A stretch of DNA of 64,000 nt, taken from positions 442,890 to 506,889 of the forward strand of contig NZ_LGIQ01000002.1 in the NCBI RefSeq assembly GCF_001187725.1, given 5' to 3'. How positions within the stretch are numbered: the stretch's first letter is position 1; each line of letters opens with the position of its first letter. Source of the stretch: Brevibacillus reuszeri (GTDB lineage: Bacteria; Bacillota; Bacilli; Brevibacillales; Brevibacillaceae). The position numbers and the translations under genes are program-made. Shown here piece after piece: positions 41,488 through 50,027 of the stretch. A model generated the notes under the pieces. The model worked only from the letters and a program-made list of their open reading frames with translations. It had not been told where the DNA came from and did no database searches.

Positions 41488-42207
41488 TTATTGCTTCTCC
41501 CCAATAAATACGTAGCCTGTCCCCCATTGTGTCTTGATGAATTGGCGGTTGGTCTCCAGCTTTTCCCGCAAGTTTTTGATGTGGACGGTCACGGTATTGA
41601 GAGAGCCGTAGCCGTATCCCCAGACACGGTCGTAAATTTGCTCCCGTGTAAATACGATTCCGGCATTTTCGGCCAGGAATGTGAGCAATTGAAACTCCTT
41701 GGTAGAGAGCTCGATCTTTTCATTGCTGACATAAACGGAGTAGGTTTCTTTGTGAATCTCCAGGTCTTTAAATTTGAGGACCGTAATCGAAGAGGTAGAT
41801 GCTTCTTTATCTGGCTGTTCTTCTGTATGCTTGCGAATCCGCTCGTAGCGCCGCAGGTGAGCACGAATACGAGCGAGCAGCTCTTCAGTATCGAAAGGCT
41901 TGGTAATGTAATCATCGGCACCGATCTCGAAGCCTACTACCTTGTCGACTGCCTTTCCTTTCGCGCTCAGAAACAGGATTGGCAAATCCCATTCACGGCG
42001 AATTTGGGAACAGAGCTCATATCCGCTCATATTCGGCATCATGATATCGAGGAGAATCAAATTTGGACGATGTCCCTGGCTGAGCATTTGGAGGGCATCT
42101 TCACCATTTTCAGCTGAAGACACCTGGAATCCTTCGTTTTCTAATATGTCTTCTAAGAGTTCAATAATCTCGAGGTTGTCATCGACAATCAATATGTGAT
42201 CCTTCAC
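41488..42207 (-). CDS. OmpR/PhoB-family response regulator
   Basis: 239 aa. Receiver domain (1-120): acidic pair in LIVDDN, phospho-Asp in LILLDIMMPNMSG, switch LSAKGK and Lys in ITKPFD. The C-terminal winged helix (about 145-235) has ELSTKEFQLLTFLAENAGIV and WGYGYGSLNTVTVHI. First gene of the two-component operon. A spacer of about 220 bp upstream separates it from the terminator of the NlpC/P60 gene. Confidence 0.94.
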   Translation of the reverse strand: MKDHILIVDDNLEIIELLEDILENEGFQVSSAENGEDALQMLSQGHRPNLILLDIMMPNMSGYELCSQIRREWDLPILFLSAKGKAVDKVVGFEIGADDYITKPFDTEELLARIRAHLRRYERIRKHTEEQPDKEASTSSITVLKFKDLEIHKETYSVYVSNEKIELSTKEFQLLTFLAENAGIVFTREQIYDRVWGYGYGSLNTVTVHIKNLREKLETNRQFIKTQWGTGYVFIGEKQ

Positions 42208-42385
42208 CGGTTATACCCCCAGTTACTTCTATATAATATGGAAACGGATATTCAGAAAAAAATTATTTACCATGTCTATCTATCATAACATGCTTTGACC
42301 AGGGAAAGGCAAGTCTGCCTCTAACTATAACCAAATGCTTATAAGTGAGGTCACCTCTTGACACCAGGTACTAAATTTCGTCAGA

Positions 42386-42414
42386 AAAAGCCAGAGACGC
42401 GAAGTCCCTGGCTC
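42386..42414 (-). terminator. Terminator of the NlpC/P60 gene
   Basis: On the minus strand AGCCAGGGAC-TTCGC-GTCTCTGGCT followed by TTTTCT. Confidence 0.85.
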
Positions 42415-42430
42415 TTATTTTTTTGCCGAA

Positions 42431-42958
42431 CTACTTATTGGTTGCTTGATTTTCCGGCAACGATGCAGCTTGCACCGCGTTTTCCTTTTTCGGAGTTTCA
42501 GCCTTTGCTTCCAGAACAGGCGAGTTGATGCGTTTCGCACCTACATAACGCTTGCTCCAGTAGTAGGGATCGCTCAACTTGGTGTTGACGACTCCACGGC
42601 CGGTTTCCGAATGCACGAATGTGCCGTTTCCGATGTAGATGCCTACGTGCGAGATGCTGCGTCCATTTGTATTGAAGAAAACGAGGTCGCCGGGTTGAAG
42701 GTCTTTCTTCTCGACGGATTCTCCTACTTCATATTGAGCCGCAGAATTGTGAGGCAGGTCTACACCTAACGCATCAAATACGTAGCGTGTGAAACCGGAG
42801 CAGTCAAAGCCCTTGGTGGATGTACCGGACGATTTGTAAGGAACGCCGTACAGATCGCTTACCACATCATTCAGAGATGTGCTTTCAGCAGCCTGTGCAG
42901 CACCGGCTCCCATCGCCAGCAACCCAGCCATCATAAAAGATACTACCAACTTGCGCAA
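42431..42958 (-). CDS. NlpC/P60 cell-wall peptidase
   Basis: 175 aa from TTG 42958, with AAGGAG about 9 nt upstream; the frame is open farther upstream but that part is the riboswitch. Signal peptide (KLVVSFMMAGLLAMGAGAAQ) ends near residue 24. The NlpC/P60 domain follows, with catalytic Cys in FDCSGFTRYVF, His in ISHVGIYIGNG and polar third residue in FVHSETG. It cleaves D-gamma-Glu-mDAP-type bonds in peptidoglycan stem peptides. The C-terminal 30 residues are a Lys/Ala/Gln-rich tail without a known binding domain. Controlled by a c-di-AMP riboswitch. Confidence 0.92.
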   Translation of the reverse strand: MRKLVVSFMMAGLLAMGAGAAQAAESTSLNDVVSDLYGVPYKSSGTSTKGFDCSGFTRYVFDALGVDLPHNSAAQYEVGESVEKKDLQPGDLVFFNTNGRSISHVGIYIGNGTFVHSETGRGVVNTKLSDPYYWSKRYVGAKRINSPVLEAKAETPKKENAVQAASLPENQATNK

Positions 42959-42969
42959 AAGAAACTGCT

Positions 42970-43110
42970 CCTTCCATGAGCCTACGAGGTTAGCTGAAGG
43001 GTTCGGTCGAAAGGACGCCCTAGACTGCGAAGAAACACAGCCATTCACCCCAAAAACTTGGTTCCCCCGTTTCCGCCAGGCGGAACTCGGCTATTTTCGA
43101 TGTTTTTTTA
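42970..43110 (-). ncRNA. ydaO/yuaA-type c-di-AMP riboswitch
   Basis: The minus-strand leader has, in order, the conserved segments of the ydaO motif: ATAGCCGAGTTCCGCC, GGGGGAACCAAGTTTTTGGG, GGTGAATGGC, AGGGCGTCC, CGACCGAACCCTTCAGCTAA and CCTCGTAGGC. It lies directly before a NlpC/P60 wall hydrolase, the classic target. c-di-AMP binding normally turns expression off. Confidence 0.93.
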
Positions 43111-43282
43111 CACGCGTACCTAACACAAATTCTACGCTTGTCCAACATTTCCTCTTTTTCGATGGTTTGTTCACATTTTTGCCACAATATTTTGTCTGAT
43201 GGCGTAACGTTTTGTCCGGGCAGTGCAAGCTTTGATTCGGCAAGTCCCTGCAATGCTCGTCCGATTGGAGCAGGAAGCAGTA

Positions 43283-43298
43283 TCCGTCCAAGGACGGA
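43283..43298. promoter_or_regulatory. Palindrome upstream of liaI, candidate LiaR site
   Basis: TCCGTCC-AA-GGACGGA, about 60 bp before a TACAAT -10 candidate (43345-43350). Assignment to LiaR is inference from position only. The rest of 43111-43404 holds promoter sequence in both directions and no gene. Confidence 0.45.
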
Positions 43299-43404
43299 GG
43301 GAAAAACCAACCGCTCGCCCGTTATGGGAAGCCTATGCTCAGGGCTACAATAAGTGCATAAGGTCGACCTGCACCACATCAACAACGAAGGAGGCAAGCA
43401 AAGG

Positions 43405-43809
43405 ATGAGCGAACGGTCTGGAAAGATACTCCTCGGGCTGGTTCTGCTGCTAATTGGCGGGTTGGTTCTCCTGGACCAACTGGGAATCGACAGTGGCGAT
43501 TTGATTGGCGTGTTGATTCCTTCAGTAATCATGCTGTACGGGGCTCGCAAGGTAATGAGTAGTTCGGGCTCACGCTTTTGGGGAGTCATTGTCTTCTTGT
43601 TCGGGCTGTTGATGCTGTTTGGGAAACTGCACCTCTTGTTCCACAGCATCTTGGCCATTGGGGTTATCTACTTAGGATATCGCCTGTTGCGTCCGCGGCC
43701 AGAACAAAAAGAAGCACCACCAGCTTGGGAACGTCAGTGGGCACAAGGAATTTTAAAAGAAGATAAGCTGGATGACTGGGAAAGAAACGTGAACAGACGC
43801 CAGCCGTAG
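43405..43809 (+). CDS. liaI: LiaI-like membrane protein
   Basis: 134 aa; ATG 43405 behind GAAGGAGG. Four hydrophobic helices in two hairpins (ILLGLVLLLIGGLVLLDQLG, LIPSVIMLYGARK, WGVIVFLFGLLMLFGKL, ILAIGVIYLGYRLL) with the LiaF-TM/LiaI pattern. A charged cytoplasmic tail follows. In Bacillus LiaI anchors the phage-shock protein LiaH to the membrane. First gene of the lia cluster, 67 bp before liaH. Confidence 0.8.
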   Translation: MSERSGKILLGLVLLLIGGLVLLDQLGIDSGDLIGVLIPSVIMLYGARKVMSSSGSRFWGVIVFLFGLLMLFGKLHLLFHSILAIGVIYLGYRLLRPRPEQKEAPPAWERQWAQGILKEDKLDDWERNVNRRQP

Positions 43810-43876
43810 GCAACGATGTCAAATGTAGCTTTTGGATGAAACTATATGATGTGATATGATGAGGAGGAATTTTAAA

Positions 43877-44578
43877 ATGAGTATCTTTAGACGTTTGCGT
43901 GACCTGACAGTAGCTTCTGTGAATGATGCATTGGATTCGATGGAAGATCCAGTAGTGATGCTGAATCAATACATGCGTGACATGGAAGTAGAAATTGGAC
44001 AGGTTGAAGTAGCGGTAGCCCGTCAGGTTGCCCTGGAGAAGAAATTCCGTCAGCAACTGGATGAAGCCAACGCACTGATTGAAAAACGCGATCGCCAGGT
44101 GAAACTGGCACTCACAGAGGGCGAGGAAGAGCTAGCTCGTCGTGCTCTGGCAGACAAAAAACAGTATGAAGGACGCGCAGCAGAATACGAAACCCTCTAC
44201 TTGTCAGCTTCAGAAGCTGCCGCTCAAATGCGTGAGAAGCTGGCTGAGCTGAAAGAGGAGTTCTATAAAATGCGTGCAAAGAAATTCACGCTGATGGCTC
44301 GGGCGCAAGTTGCTCGTACACAAAAGCAAGTAAATCATGCGGTTGTGGGTATTGGCAACCAAACAGCAGGCCGCGGCTTTGCTAGAATGGAAGAAAAGGT
44401 TATGCGCATGGAAGCTGAGGCACAAATGAGTGGACAATGGCGCGGTTCCAATGTAGGTTATGGATGGGAGAATGCTTTGTCTCAGTTGGAGAAAGATGAT
44501 CTCGATTCTGAGCTCGCAAGCATCAAAGCTTCTTTACAAGAGAAAAAGGTACCGGTCCAAAAACCAGAGCAGTCCTAA
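43877..44578 (+). CDS. liaH: PspA/IM30-family phage-shock protein (LiaH-like)
   Basis: 233 aa; ATG 43877 behind GAGGAGG. All-helical coiled-coil protein with the usual N-terminus SIFRRLRDLTVASVNDALD and EDPVVMLNQYMRDME. Long heptad regions span about 30-140 and 190-230. PspA proteins form large membrane-bound assemblies that stabilise damaged membranes under antibiotic stress. A terminator between it and the next gene would allow high liaI-liaH expression with lower readthrough, as in Bacillus. Confidence 0.93.
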   Translation: MSIFRRLRDLTVASVNDALDSMEDPVVMLNQYMRDMEVEIGQVEVAVARQVALEKKFRQQLDEANALIEKRDRQVKLALTEGEEELARRALADKKQYEGRAAEYETLYLSASEAAAQMREKLAELKEEFYKMRAKKFTLMARAQVARTQKQVNHAVVGIGNQTAGRGFARMEEKVMRMEAEAQMSGQWRGSNVGYGWENALSQLEKDDLDSELASIKASLQEKKVPVQKPEQS

Positions 44579-44626
44579 TTGGACAGGAACTAGGGGACCG
44601 GGTATAGAATAAAGTGTGGCAACTAG

Positions 44627-44652
44627 GCAGCCTGGATTTCAGGCTGCTTTTC
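44627..44652 (+). terminator. Attenuating terminator after liaH
   Basis: GCAGCCTG-GATTT-CAGGCTGC then TTTTCCCCC. The T tract is short, consistent with partial readthrough into the methyltransferase-liaFSR genes. Confidence 0.75.
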
Positions 44653-44671
44653 CCCCTAGGAGGTACAATTC

Positions 44672-45229
44672 TTGGTAGACTTTTTGGTCTTTTTGCGACG
44701 GTTTATCGCAGAGCCTGGTCGTGTCGGTAGTGTGATTCCCAGCTCTCGGTTTTTAAGCGAACGGATGCTGGAGCATGTAGATTGGGCTTCAACCGACGTC
44801 ATATTTGAGTTGGGGCCAGGAACCGGTGCTTTTACTCATGTGATTAATCAAAAAATACGTCCCGATACCCACTATGTGCTTGTAGAGCGCGATTCCCAGT
44901 TTCGGTCGATGCTGCATTCCCGATTCCCAGAAATTCCGATCATGGAAGAAGCAACGAGGCTGAGGGATTACTTGGAGGAATTAAAACTGGAGCAGGCAGA
45001 TGTGATTGTTTCCGGACTGCCTTTTGCCAACTTTCCGCAGGAATTGCGGGCAGACATTTTGAATGAGGTACAATCCGTGCTAAAACCAGGCGGGCTGTTC
45101 ATTACATTCCAATATTCGCTACAACTCCAAGCTGAGCTGCAGGCACGTTTTTCCAGGGTAGAGACCAGCTTTACCTTGCTGAATATACCACCTGCATTCA
45201 TTTATACATGTCGTAACGGTCAGAAGTAA
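44672..45229 (+). CDS. SAM-dependent methyltransferase, PmtA/rRNA-dimethylase-like
   Basis: 185 aa, TTG start behind CTAGGAGGT. Class I methyltransferase: the start FLRRFIAEPGRVGSVIPSS resembles bacterial phospholipid N-methyltransferases and KsgA-like proteins. Motif I is FELGPGTGAF, followed by VLVERDSQF and a VIVSGLPFANFP motif IV. It lies between liaH and liaF in the stress cluster; this insertion is absent from the Bacillus subtilis order (liaIHGFSR). It may modify lipid head groups as part of the envelope response (inference). Confidence 0.8.
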   Translation: MVDFLVFLRRFIAEPGRVGSVIPSSRFLSERMLEHVDWASTDVIFELGPGTGAFTHVINQKIRPDTHYVLVERDSQFRSMLHSRFPEIPIMEEATRLRDYLEELKLEQADVIVSGLPFANFPQELRADILNEVQSVLKPGGLFITFQYSLQLQAELQARFSRVETSFTLLNIPPAFIYTCRNGQK

Positions 45230-45265
45230 AAACGATCGGCATGGGGCGTAAGAGAGGAGACTTCT

Positions 45266-46141
45266 GTGAAATTGTCCCGCTTGCACAAAATGTTGGCTGG
45301 TGTCCTGATCATTTTGACCGGGATTGGCCTTTTATTAAATGGCTTGCATATCATTACGTTCGGTCTGTTTGATCTTTGGCCGATGCTATTGGTATACTTT
45401 GGCGCACGATTGTGGAAACAGAATAATAGGGTCGGCGGCGGCATTTTGGTCAGCCTGGGTACGATCATCGCTCTCGAAATGTGGTTCGGCATTGGTATAG
45501 ATGACTTGTTTCGACTGGCTGTACCTTTTGTCATTATCTACTTTGGCTTTCGTCTGGTGCGAGGCAGGGCTCGGCAAAAGGGGCCGCTTCCGGGAAAGGA
45601 TTCCGTGCTCAAGCAGGATGATCTCGACTTTCAATCTGGCTGGATGTCAGGCAACGAAGGTGAAGGCACGGAGCCTAAAAAGCAAAGTGAGAGCTGGACA
45701 AAATGGAGACCACCAGGTGCGAAAACAGCTGAAAAGGATGGCTCTACCGTTTTTCGGGACCGTATGTTGCCAAAAGATTCCCGCAGCTCGTTGATTGGCG
45801 ATTTTCATCTGACCTCGGGCAGATTCGAACTCAGTCAGTTGCATGTCTGGCATGGAATTGGTGATGTCGTGATCGACTTGTCCCGGGCAATGCTGATGAA
45901 GGACGAAGCACTTCTCGTAGTGGAGGGGTGGATTGGTGACGTAACCATTTATGTCCCGGTAGATCTTCCTGTGTTAGTATCCGCAGAGTTGACAGTCGGT
46001 GATCTGGAGGTGTTTAGTCACCGCCAGGGAGGGGTTAATCGTAGCTTGATGATTCGGTCTGATCATTATGACCAGGCGGTGCATAAAGTAAATTTGCATA
46101 TCTCGCTGCTAGTCGGCGATATAAAAGTCAAGTACATCTAG
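45266..46141 (+). CDS. liaF: LiaF-like membrane protein
   Basis: 291 aa, GTG start behind GAGGAGA. Four N-terminal membrane helices (LAGVLIILTGIGLLLNGLHI onward to about residue 100), a charged linker of about 75 residues, then the soluble LiaF C-terminal domain (SSLIGDFHLTSGRFELSQLH, GIGDVVIDLSRAM, GWIGDVTIYVP, TVGDLEVFS). LiaF inhibits the LiaS kinase in the absence of envelope stress. It overlaps functionally with the next two genes in one operon (14-bp gap to liaS). Confidence 0.93.
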   Translation: MKLSRLHKMLAGVLIILTGIGLLLNGLHIITFGLFDLWPMLLVYFGARLWKQNNRVGGGILVSLGTIIALEMWFGIGIDDLFRLAVPFVIIYFGFRLVRGRARQKGPLPGKDSVLKQDDLDFQSGWMSGNEGEGTEPKKQSESWTKWRPPGAKTAEKDGSTVFRDRMLPKDSRSSLIGDFHLTSGRFELSQLHVWHGIGDVVIDLSRAMLMKDEALLVVEGWIGDVTIYVPVDLPVLVSAELTVGDLEVFSHRQGGVNRSLMIRSDHYDQAVHKVNLHISLLVGDIKVKYI

Positions 46142-46154
46142 GAGGTACTGGCGG

Positions 46155-47303
46155 ATGCGTCGACAGCGGTTGGCAAGTATACAATGGCAGTATGTGCGCT
46201 ACGGTGTAACAATGGCCGTCAGTGCGATCGTAGTAGCATTTATTTGTTTCTTTTCGCTCTACTTTCAGTGGAGAAACGATACCGGTATCCATCAGTGGTA
46301 TTTCAAGATCATCCATGATCCCCAAATCGTTTTATGGCTAGGTGATAAGAGGCTCTCGTTGTTATCGCCAGACCCGGATTGGCTCATTCAGCTCGTTGCG
46401 TTTATTATATCGTTGCCAGCCGGATTGATTGTCGCTCTGATTATTTCTTATATCGGCGGGAACTTGCTGAAGAAGAGATTGTTTGTTTTGGGCGAAGCAG
46501 CAATGAAGCTGGGACGGGGGATGCTATCGTACCGTGTGCCGGAGCTAGGAGTCGACGAGGTAGGGGAGCTGGGCTGGCAATTAAACAGGCTCGCTTCTCA
46601 ATGGGAAGAGCAGGTCGCATCCTTGCAGCGTCTCTCCAATTCGAATGCAGCGCTTGCCGAACAGTTGAAGCACGCGGCTGTAACAGAGGAAAGGCAGCGG
46701 CTTGCGCGTGAGTTGCATGATGCAGTCAGTCAGCAGCTGTTTGCCATCGCGATGACGACAGCAGCCATGAAGCGACTCGTGGAGAAAAATCCGCAGCGTG
46801 CCAGCCAGCAGATTGAATTAGTGGAAGAAATGGCAGCCGCAGCACAAGCGGAAATGAGGGCGCTGTTGTTGCATCTTCGCCCGGCGACTTTGCAAAACAA
46901 ATCCTTGAAGGAAGCCATTTTGGAACTTTTAGATGAGCTCACACGTAAAAATACGATGGAGCTGACGTGGGAAATCGAAGCCGTCGAAGGCTTGCCGAGT
47001 GGAATTGAGGATCATCTGTTCCGGATTCTGCAGGAATCGCTTTCCAATACGCTGAGGCATGCCAGAGCCAATTTGATTACCGTAAAACTGTTTACGCTGC
47101 AAGAGCAGGTACGGTTGCGGGTATCAGATGACGGGGTAGGCTTTGATCCAGATGGAGATAAACTGACATCCTATGGCTTGCGCAGCATGCAGGAACGTGT
47201 TGCCGAGGTTGGCGGATCGATGGAGATTTATTCAGCGATAGGCAAGGGAACGCAAATCGAAGTGCGGATTCCTCTGATGTCACAGGCAGAACGGGAAGGG
47301 TGA
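46155..47303 (+). CDS. liaS: LiaS-like sensor histidine kinase
   Basis: 382 aa, TAGGAGGT upstream. Two membrane helices (about 15-40 and 76-100) with a short extracytoplasmic loop, HAMP, then HisKA_3 with phospho-His in RELHDAVSQQLFA, and HATPase_c with LQESLSNTLRHA, DDGVGF and YGLRSMQERV. This intramembrane-sensing NarL-type kinase, held off by LiaF, responds to lipid II-interfering antibiotics in relatives. The end of the gene overlaps the liaR ribosome site. Confidence 0.94.
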   Translation: MRRQRLASIQWQYVRYGVTMAVSAIVVAFICFFSLYFQWRNDTGIHQWYFKIIHDPQIVLWLGDKRLSLLSPDPDWLIQLVAFIISLPAGLIVALIISYIGGNLLKKRLFVLGEAAMKLGRGMLSYRVPELGVDEVGELGWQLNRLASQWEEQVASLQRLSNSNAALAEQLKHAAVTEERQRLARELHDAVSQQLFAIAMTTAAMKRLVEKNPQRASQQIELVEEMAAAAQAEMRALLLHLRPATLQNKSLKEAILELLDELTRKNTMELTWEIEAVEGLPSGIEDHLFRILQESLSNTLRHARANLITVKLFTLQEQVRLRVSDDGVGFDPDGDKLTSYGLRSMQERVAEVGGSMEIYSAIGKGTQIEVRIPLMSQAEREG

Positions 47304-47311
47304 GATCTTTT

Positions 47312-47941
47312 GTGATTCGGGTACTACTGGTTGATGATCATGAAATGGTACGGATGGGACTGGCTGCCTACCTCTCGACAGAGGATGATATTGAAGTCGT
47401 AGCGGAAGCGGGCAGTGGTGAAGAAGGTGTACGGATGACGATTGAATTGCGTCCGGACGTAGTTTTGATGGACCTGGTTATGGAAGGAATCGGTGGTGTA
47501 GAAGCGACAAGGAGGATTCGCGAGGCTTGTCCAGCGAGCAAGGTAATTGTCCTCACCAGCTTTATCGATGACGAAAAGGTATATCCGGTCATTGAGGCAG
47601 GTGCCTTTAGTTATTTGCTCAAAACCTCGCGGGCGGCTGAGATTGTCAAAGCAATCCGTTCTGCGGTAGCAGGCGAGCCTGTACTGGAATCGCGTGTAGC
47701 CGGCAAAATTATGGCTCGCTTTCGCCATGGGCAGGAAGCACACCCGCATGAGCAGCTGACGCCACGAGAGCTGGAAGTGCTCAAGCTGATTGGCCAGGGC
47801 AAATCGAATCAGGAAATTGCGGATGAATTGATCATCGGGATCAAAACAGTGAAAACGCATGTAAGTAATATTTTGGCCAAGCTAAACGTGGAGGATCGGA
47901 CGCAAGCAGCGATCTATGTACACACACATCATTTGGGTTAA
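47312..47941 (+). CDS. liaR: LiaR-like NarL-family response regulator
   Basis: 209 aa from GTG 47312 (GAAGGGTGAG upstream, giving MIRVLLVDDHEMVRMG); an in-frame GTG at 47300 overlaps liaS. Receiver with DDHE, phospho-Asp in VVLMDLVMEGIGG and Lys in SYLLKTSRA. The C-terminal LuxR-type HTH (about 147-205) has LTPRELEVLKLIGQGKSNQE and GIKTVKTHVSNILAKL. It should activate the liaI promoter. A terminator closes the cluster. Confidence 0.95.
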   Translation: MIRVLLVDDHEMVRMGLAAYLSTEDDIEVVAEAGSGEEGVRMTIELRPDVVLMDLVMEGIGGVEATRRIREACPASKVIVLTSFIDDEKVYPVIEAGAFSYLLKTSRAAEIVKAIRSAVAGEPVLESRVAGKIMARFRHGQEAHPHEQLTPRELEVLKLIGQGKSNQEIADELIIGIKTVKTHVSNILAKLNVEDRTQAAIYVHTHHLG

Positions 47942-47976
47942 AAACGAACACACTCTAAAAGGAAATGAAGACGAGG

Positions 47977-48010
47977 CTCACTCTTTTGAATAGAGAGTGA
48001 GTTTTTTTTG
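47977..48010 (+). terminator. Terminator of the lia cluster
   Basis: CTCACTCT-TTTGAAT-AGAGAGTGAG then T8. Confidence 0.88.
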
Positions 48011-48062
48011 TATATGTGGTAAAGATAGTAAGTAATAGCTTTTGGAAAGGAGGGAACGGAAG

Positions 48063-48884
48063 ATGAGGCATAAACCTCAGACACGATCCAAGGTGCTTTT
48101 GGCGGACAAGGGCGTAGATATCGTCGGAGATGTGCATGGCTGTTATGACGAATTTATCGAATTGCTGCAGCGCTTGGGGTATCAGCGAGGCCACGACGGC
48201 ATCTATCGCCATCCCCAGGGCCGAAAGCTCCTTTCCCTCGGAGATATTACAAGTCGTGGGCCTTATTCGATTAAGATGCTGCAATTTTTTTTACTGCATC
48301 TTGCGACGGGTGTTGCCGAAATGGTCGATAGCAATCATGGTTGGAAAGTGGCACGATGGCTGGATGGCAGACCAGTGACCCTCTCGCATGGAGATGAGAA
48401 GGTAGAAGAAGAATTGCGCTTGTACCAGCAGGAATTCGGGCCGAAAAAGGCATCCCTCCTGCGGGAGCAGAGCCGGCGTTTGCTTTTCTCTTCCCCCTCA
48501 CACATGATGATCAGGCGAAATGACAAGCTGGTCGCAGTTGCCGTCCATGCCGGAATCAAGGACGATTTTATCGGAATGGAAACATCAGCCGTGCAAACCT
48601 TTTGCAGATACGGGGATGTAGCCGGAACAGGGCCAGATGGTCGTCCTCTTCGCAGAGAGTGGGCAAAGGAACGTAAGGCTACGGAGCCGTTAATTGTATG
48701 GGGGCACGATCCCAGACCAGAGCCTGAACGCAAAAACGGCACACTCAATATCGACCAGGGATGCGTGTTTGGTGGCAAGCTGACCGCTTATCGCTATCCA
48801 GAGGACGAATTGATATGTGTACCGGCAAAGAAAAATTATTCGGGTTTGGCTGACACTCCGTTAACACGCTACACGGCGGATTGA
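48063..48884 (+). CDS. prpE: PrpE-like bis(5'-nucleosyl)-tetraphosphatase / metallophosphoesterase
   Basis: 273 aa; ATG 48063 behind AAAGGAGGGA. PPP-type metallophosphatase motifs: GDVHG (about 29), GDITSRGP (about 66), SNHGW in place of GNHE (about 97), VHAGI and WGHDP. PrpE relatives hydrolyse Ap4A and dephosphorylate proteins. The 3' end overlaps the convergent holin-like gene by 16 bp. Monocistronic. Confidence 0.88.
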   Translation: MRHKPQTRSKVLLADKGVDIVGDVHGCYDEFIELLQRLGYQRGHDGIYRHPQGRKLLSLGDITSRGPYSIKMLQFFLLHLATGVAEMVDSNHGWKVARWLDGRPVTLSHGDEKVEEELRLYQQEFGPKKASLLREQSRRLLFSSPSHMMIRRNDKLVAVAVHAGIKDDFIGMETSAVQTFCRYGDVAGTGPDGRPLRREWAKERKATEPLIVWGHDPRPEPERKNGTLNIDQGCVFGGKLTAYRYPEDELICVPAKKNYSGLADTPLTRYTAD

Positions 48885-49189
48885 GAGTCGTTGTGCTTGC
48901 TTTCGATTTGTTTTTGCTTCTGATTTGTTTTGTTCACGCTAAATTGCTCCAGTGTGTTTTTAGTTGAAGAGTGAATACCGACACTGGCAAGACCGGCAGT
49001 CAAGCCCTCTAGCAAGGCCGTCCTCCAGTCAAATCCAGGTGAATACAACCACTGATTCACCATGTACAGCCCGAGAATCAACATGACCGCTACCCAACTA
49101 CGCAGCTTTTTGGGGATGCGAAGTACATCCGATAGGGTAGCAGTGCCTGCCAGGGCAAAGGCAATGATCAAGCCCAGATCAAATCCCAC
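48869..49189 (-). CDS. Phage-type holin-like protein
   Basis: 106 aa, GTG start behind GGAGGT. Three short hydrophobic segments (LGLIIAFALAGTATLSDVL, WVAVMLILGLYMVNQWLY, LLEGLTAGLASVG) and a very polar Lys/Gln/Asn tail: holin topology. It sits 25 bp downstream of the amidase gene on the same strand, i.e. a lysis-like pair. No phage structural genes are nearby. It may serve release of a bacteriocin or wall turnover (inference). Confidence 0.7.
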   Translation of the reverse strand: MGFDLGLIIAFALAGTATLSDVLRIPKKLRSWVAVMLILGLYMVNQWLYSPGFDWRTALLEGLTAGLASVGIHSSTKNTLEQFSVNKTNQKQKQIESKHNDSQSAV

Positions 49190-49214
49190 GGCACACTACC
49201 TCCAGTAAATGAAC

Positions 49215-50027
49215 TTAGGTTTTCAGCTTTTCATACAGACGCTTAAGAATGACTGCTTCAGCCCAGAGGGGTAATGGTTTGTCAGCTTGACTGCGCCAAT
49301 CTTCATTCGTGAGCAGCCCTTGGTCAAACATCCAGTCAATCGCTTCTTGCTTCCAATCAGGCAAAGTGCCACCTCCTCCGTTTCCAGGATTGCCGTTTCC
49401 GTTGCCATTACCTGGTGAGCTTGTTGGAGTGGGTGTAGGAGTTGGCGTCAACGTCGGTATAGGTGTTTTCGGCGGCTGATACGACAGCTTGGCGTACTCG
49501 CAAAAGGCTCGAACGACTGCTTCTGCAAGACTCTTCCAATCCTTGGCGAGCTTTTCCGCATCCAAAGGGTTGTCAGCAAAGCCGTATTCCACGATCACGG
49601 TTTCTACGCTTCCCGTTTCCCGATGCATGTAATAGTAGTCCAGACCAGAGTTGGTTGGGAGTGTTCGAGTGAATATTCTTCGATTTGGCATGCCTTCTGC
49701 TTCTAGCTCCTCTTGAATCAAGCGAGGAAAAGCAGCTGAGCCATAAATGGAGTAAATCACTTCAGAACCTCTGCCGCCGCCAGCATTAATATGGTTGCAA
49801 ATACAATAGCGAGCACCACTGTTGCGGACGATTGCTGTTCGAGCATCACTTGAGAGGGTGGTATCTGTTGTTCGCGTCATGGCGACGGCGATGTTCAATT
49901 CTTGGAGCCGTTGGTACTGGTAGGTTGAGATCTTTAGAGTCATGTCCTTTTCTGAAAATTGGGAATTATTGCCTCCGCCAGGATCAACACCACCATGTCC
50001 AGCATCAAGAATAACGATAGGAATCAT
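49215..50027 (-). CDS. N-acetylmuramoyl-L-alanine amidase (endolysin-like)
   Basis: 270 aa; AGAGGTGAT upstream. Amidase_3 domain (about 1-170): LDAGHGGVDPGG, zinc His/Glu in the early strand, CNHINAGGGRGSEVIYS and VETVIVEYGFADN with catalytic Glu. A PT-repeat linker (TPTPTPTPT) and a GN-rich linker (about 195-215) lead to a small C-terminal domain (QEAIDWMFDQGLLTNEDWRS) of the type that binds wall polymers. No signal peptide, like phage endolysins, which matches the adjacent holin. Confidence 0.88.
   Translation of the reverse strand: MIPIVILDAGHGGVDPGGGNNSQFSEKDMTLKISTYQYQRLQELNIAVAMTRTTDTTLSSDARTAIVRNSGARYCICNHINAGGGRGSEVIYSIYGSAAFPRLIQEELEAEGMPNRRIFTRTLPTNSGLDYYYMHRETGSVETVIVEYGFADNPLDAEKLAKDWKSLAEAVVRAFCEYAKLSYQPPKTPIPTLTPTPTPTPTSSPGNGNGNGNPGNGGGGTLPDWKQEAIDWMFDQGLLTNEDWRSQADKPLPLWAEAVILKRLYEKLKT

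Noticed and set aside
42959..43048. N-terminal extension of the NlpC/P60 frame
   Set aside because: The extension covers the c-di-AMP riboswitch; a proper signal peptide and ribosome site begin at 42958.
48869..50027. A prophage in this window
   Set aside because: Only a holin and an endolysin are present; no capsid, tail, terminase or integrase genes are near.
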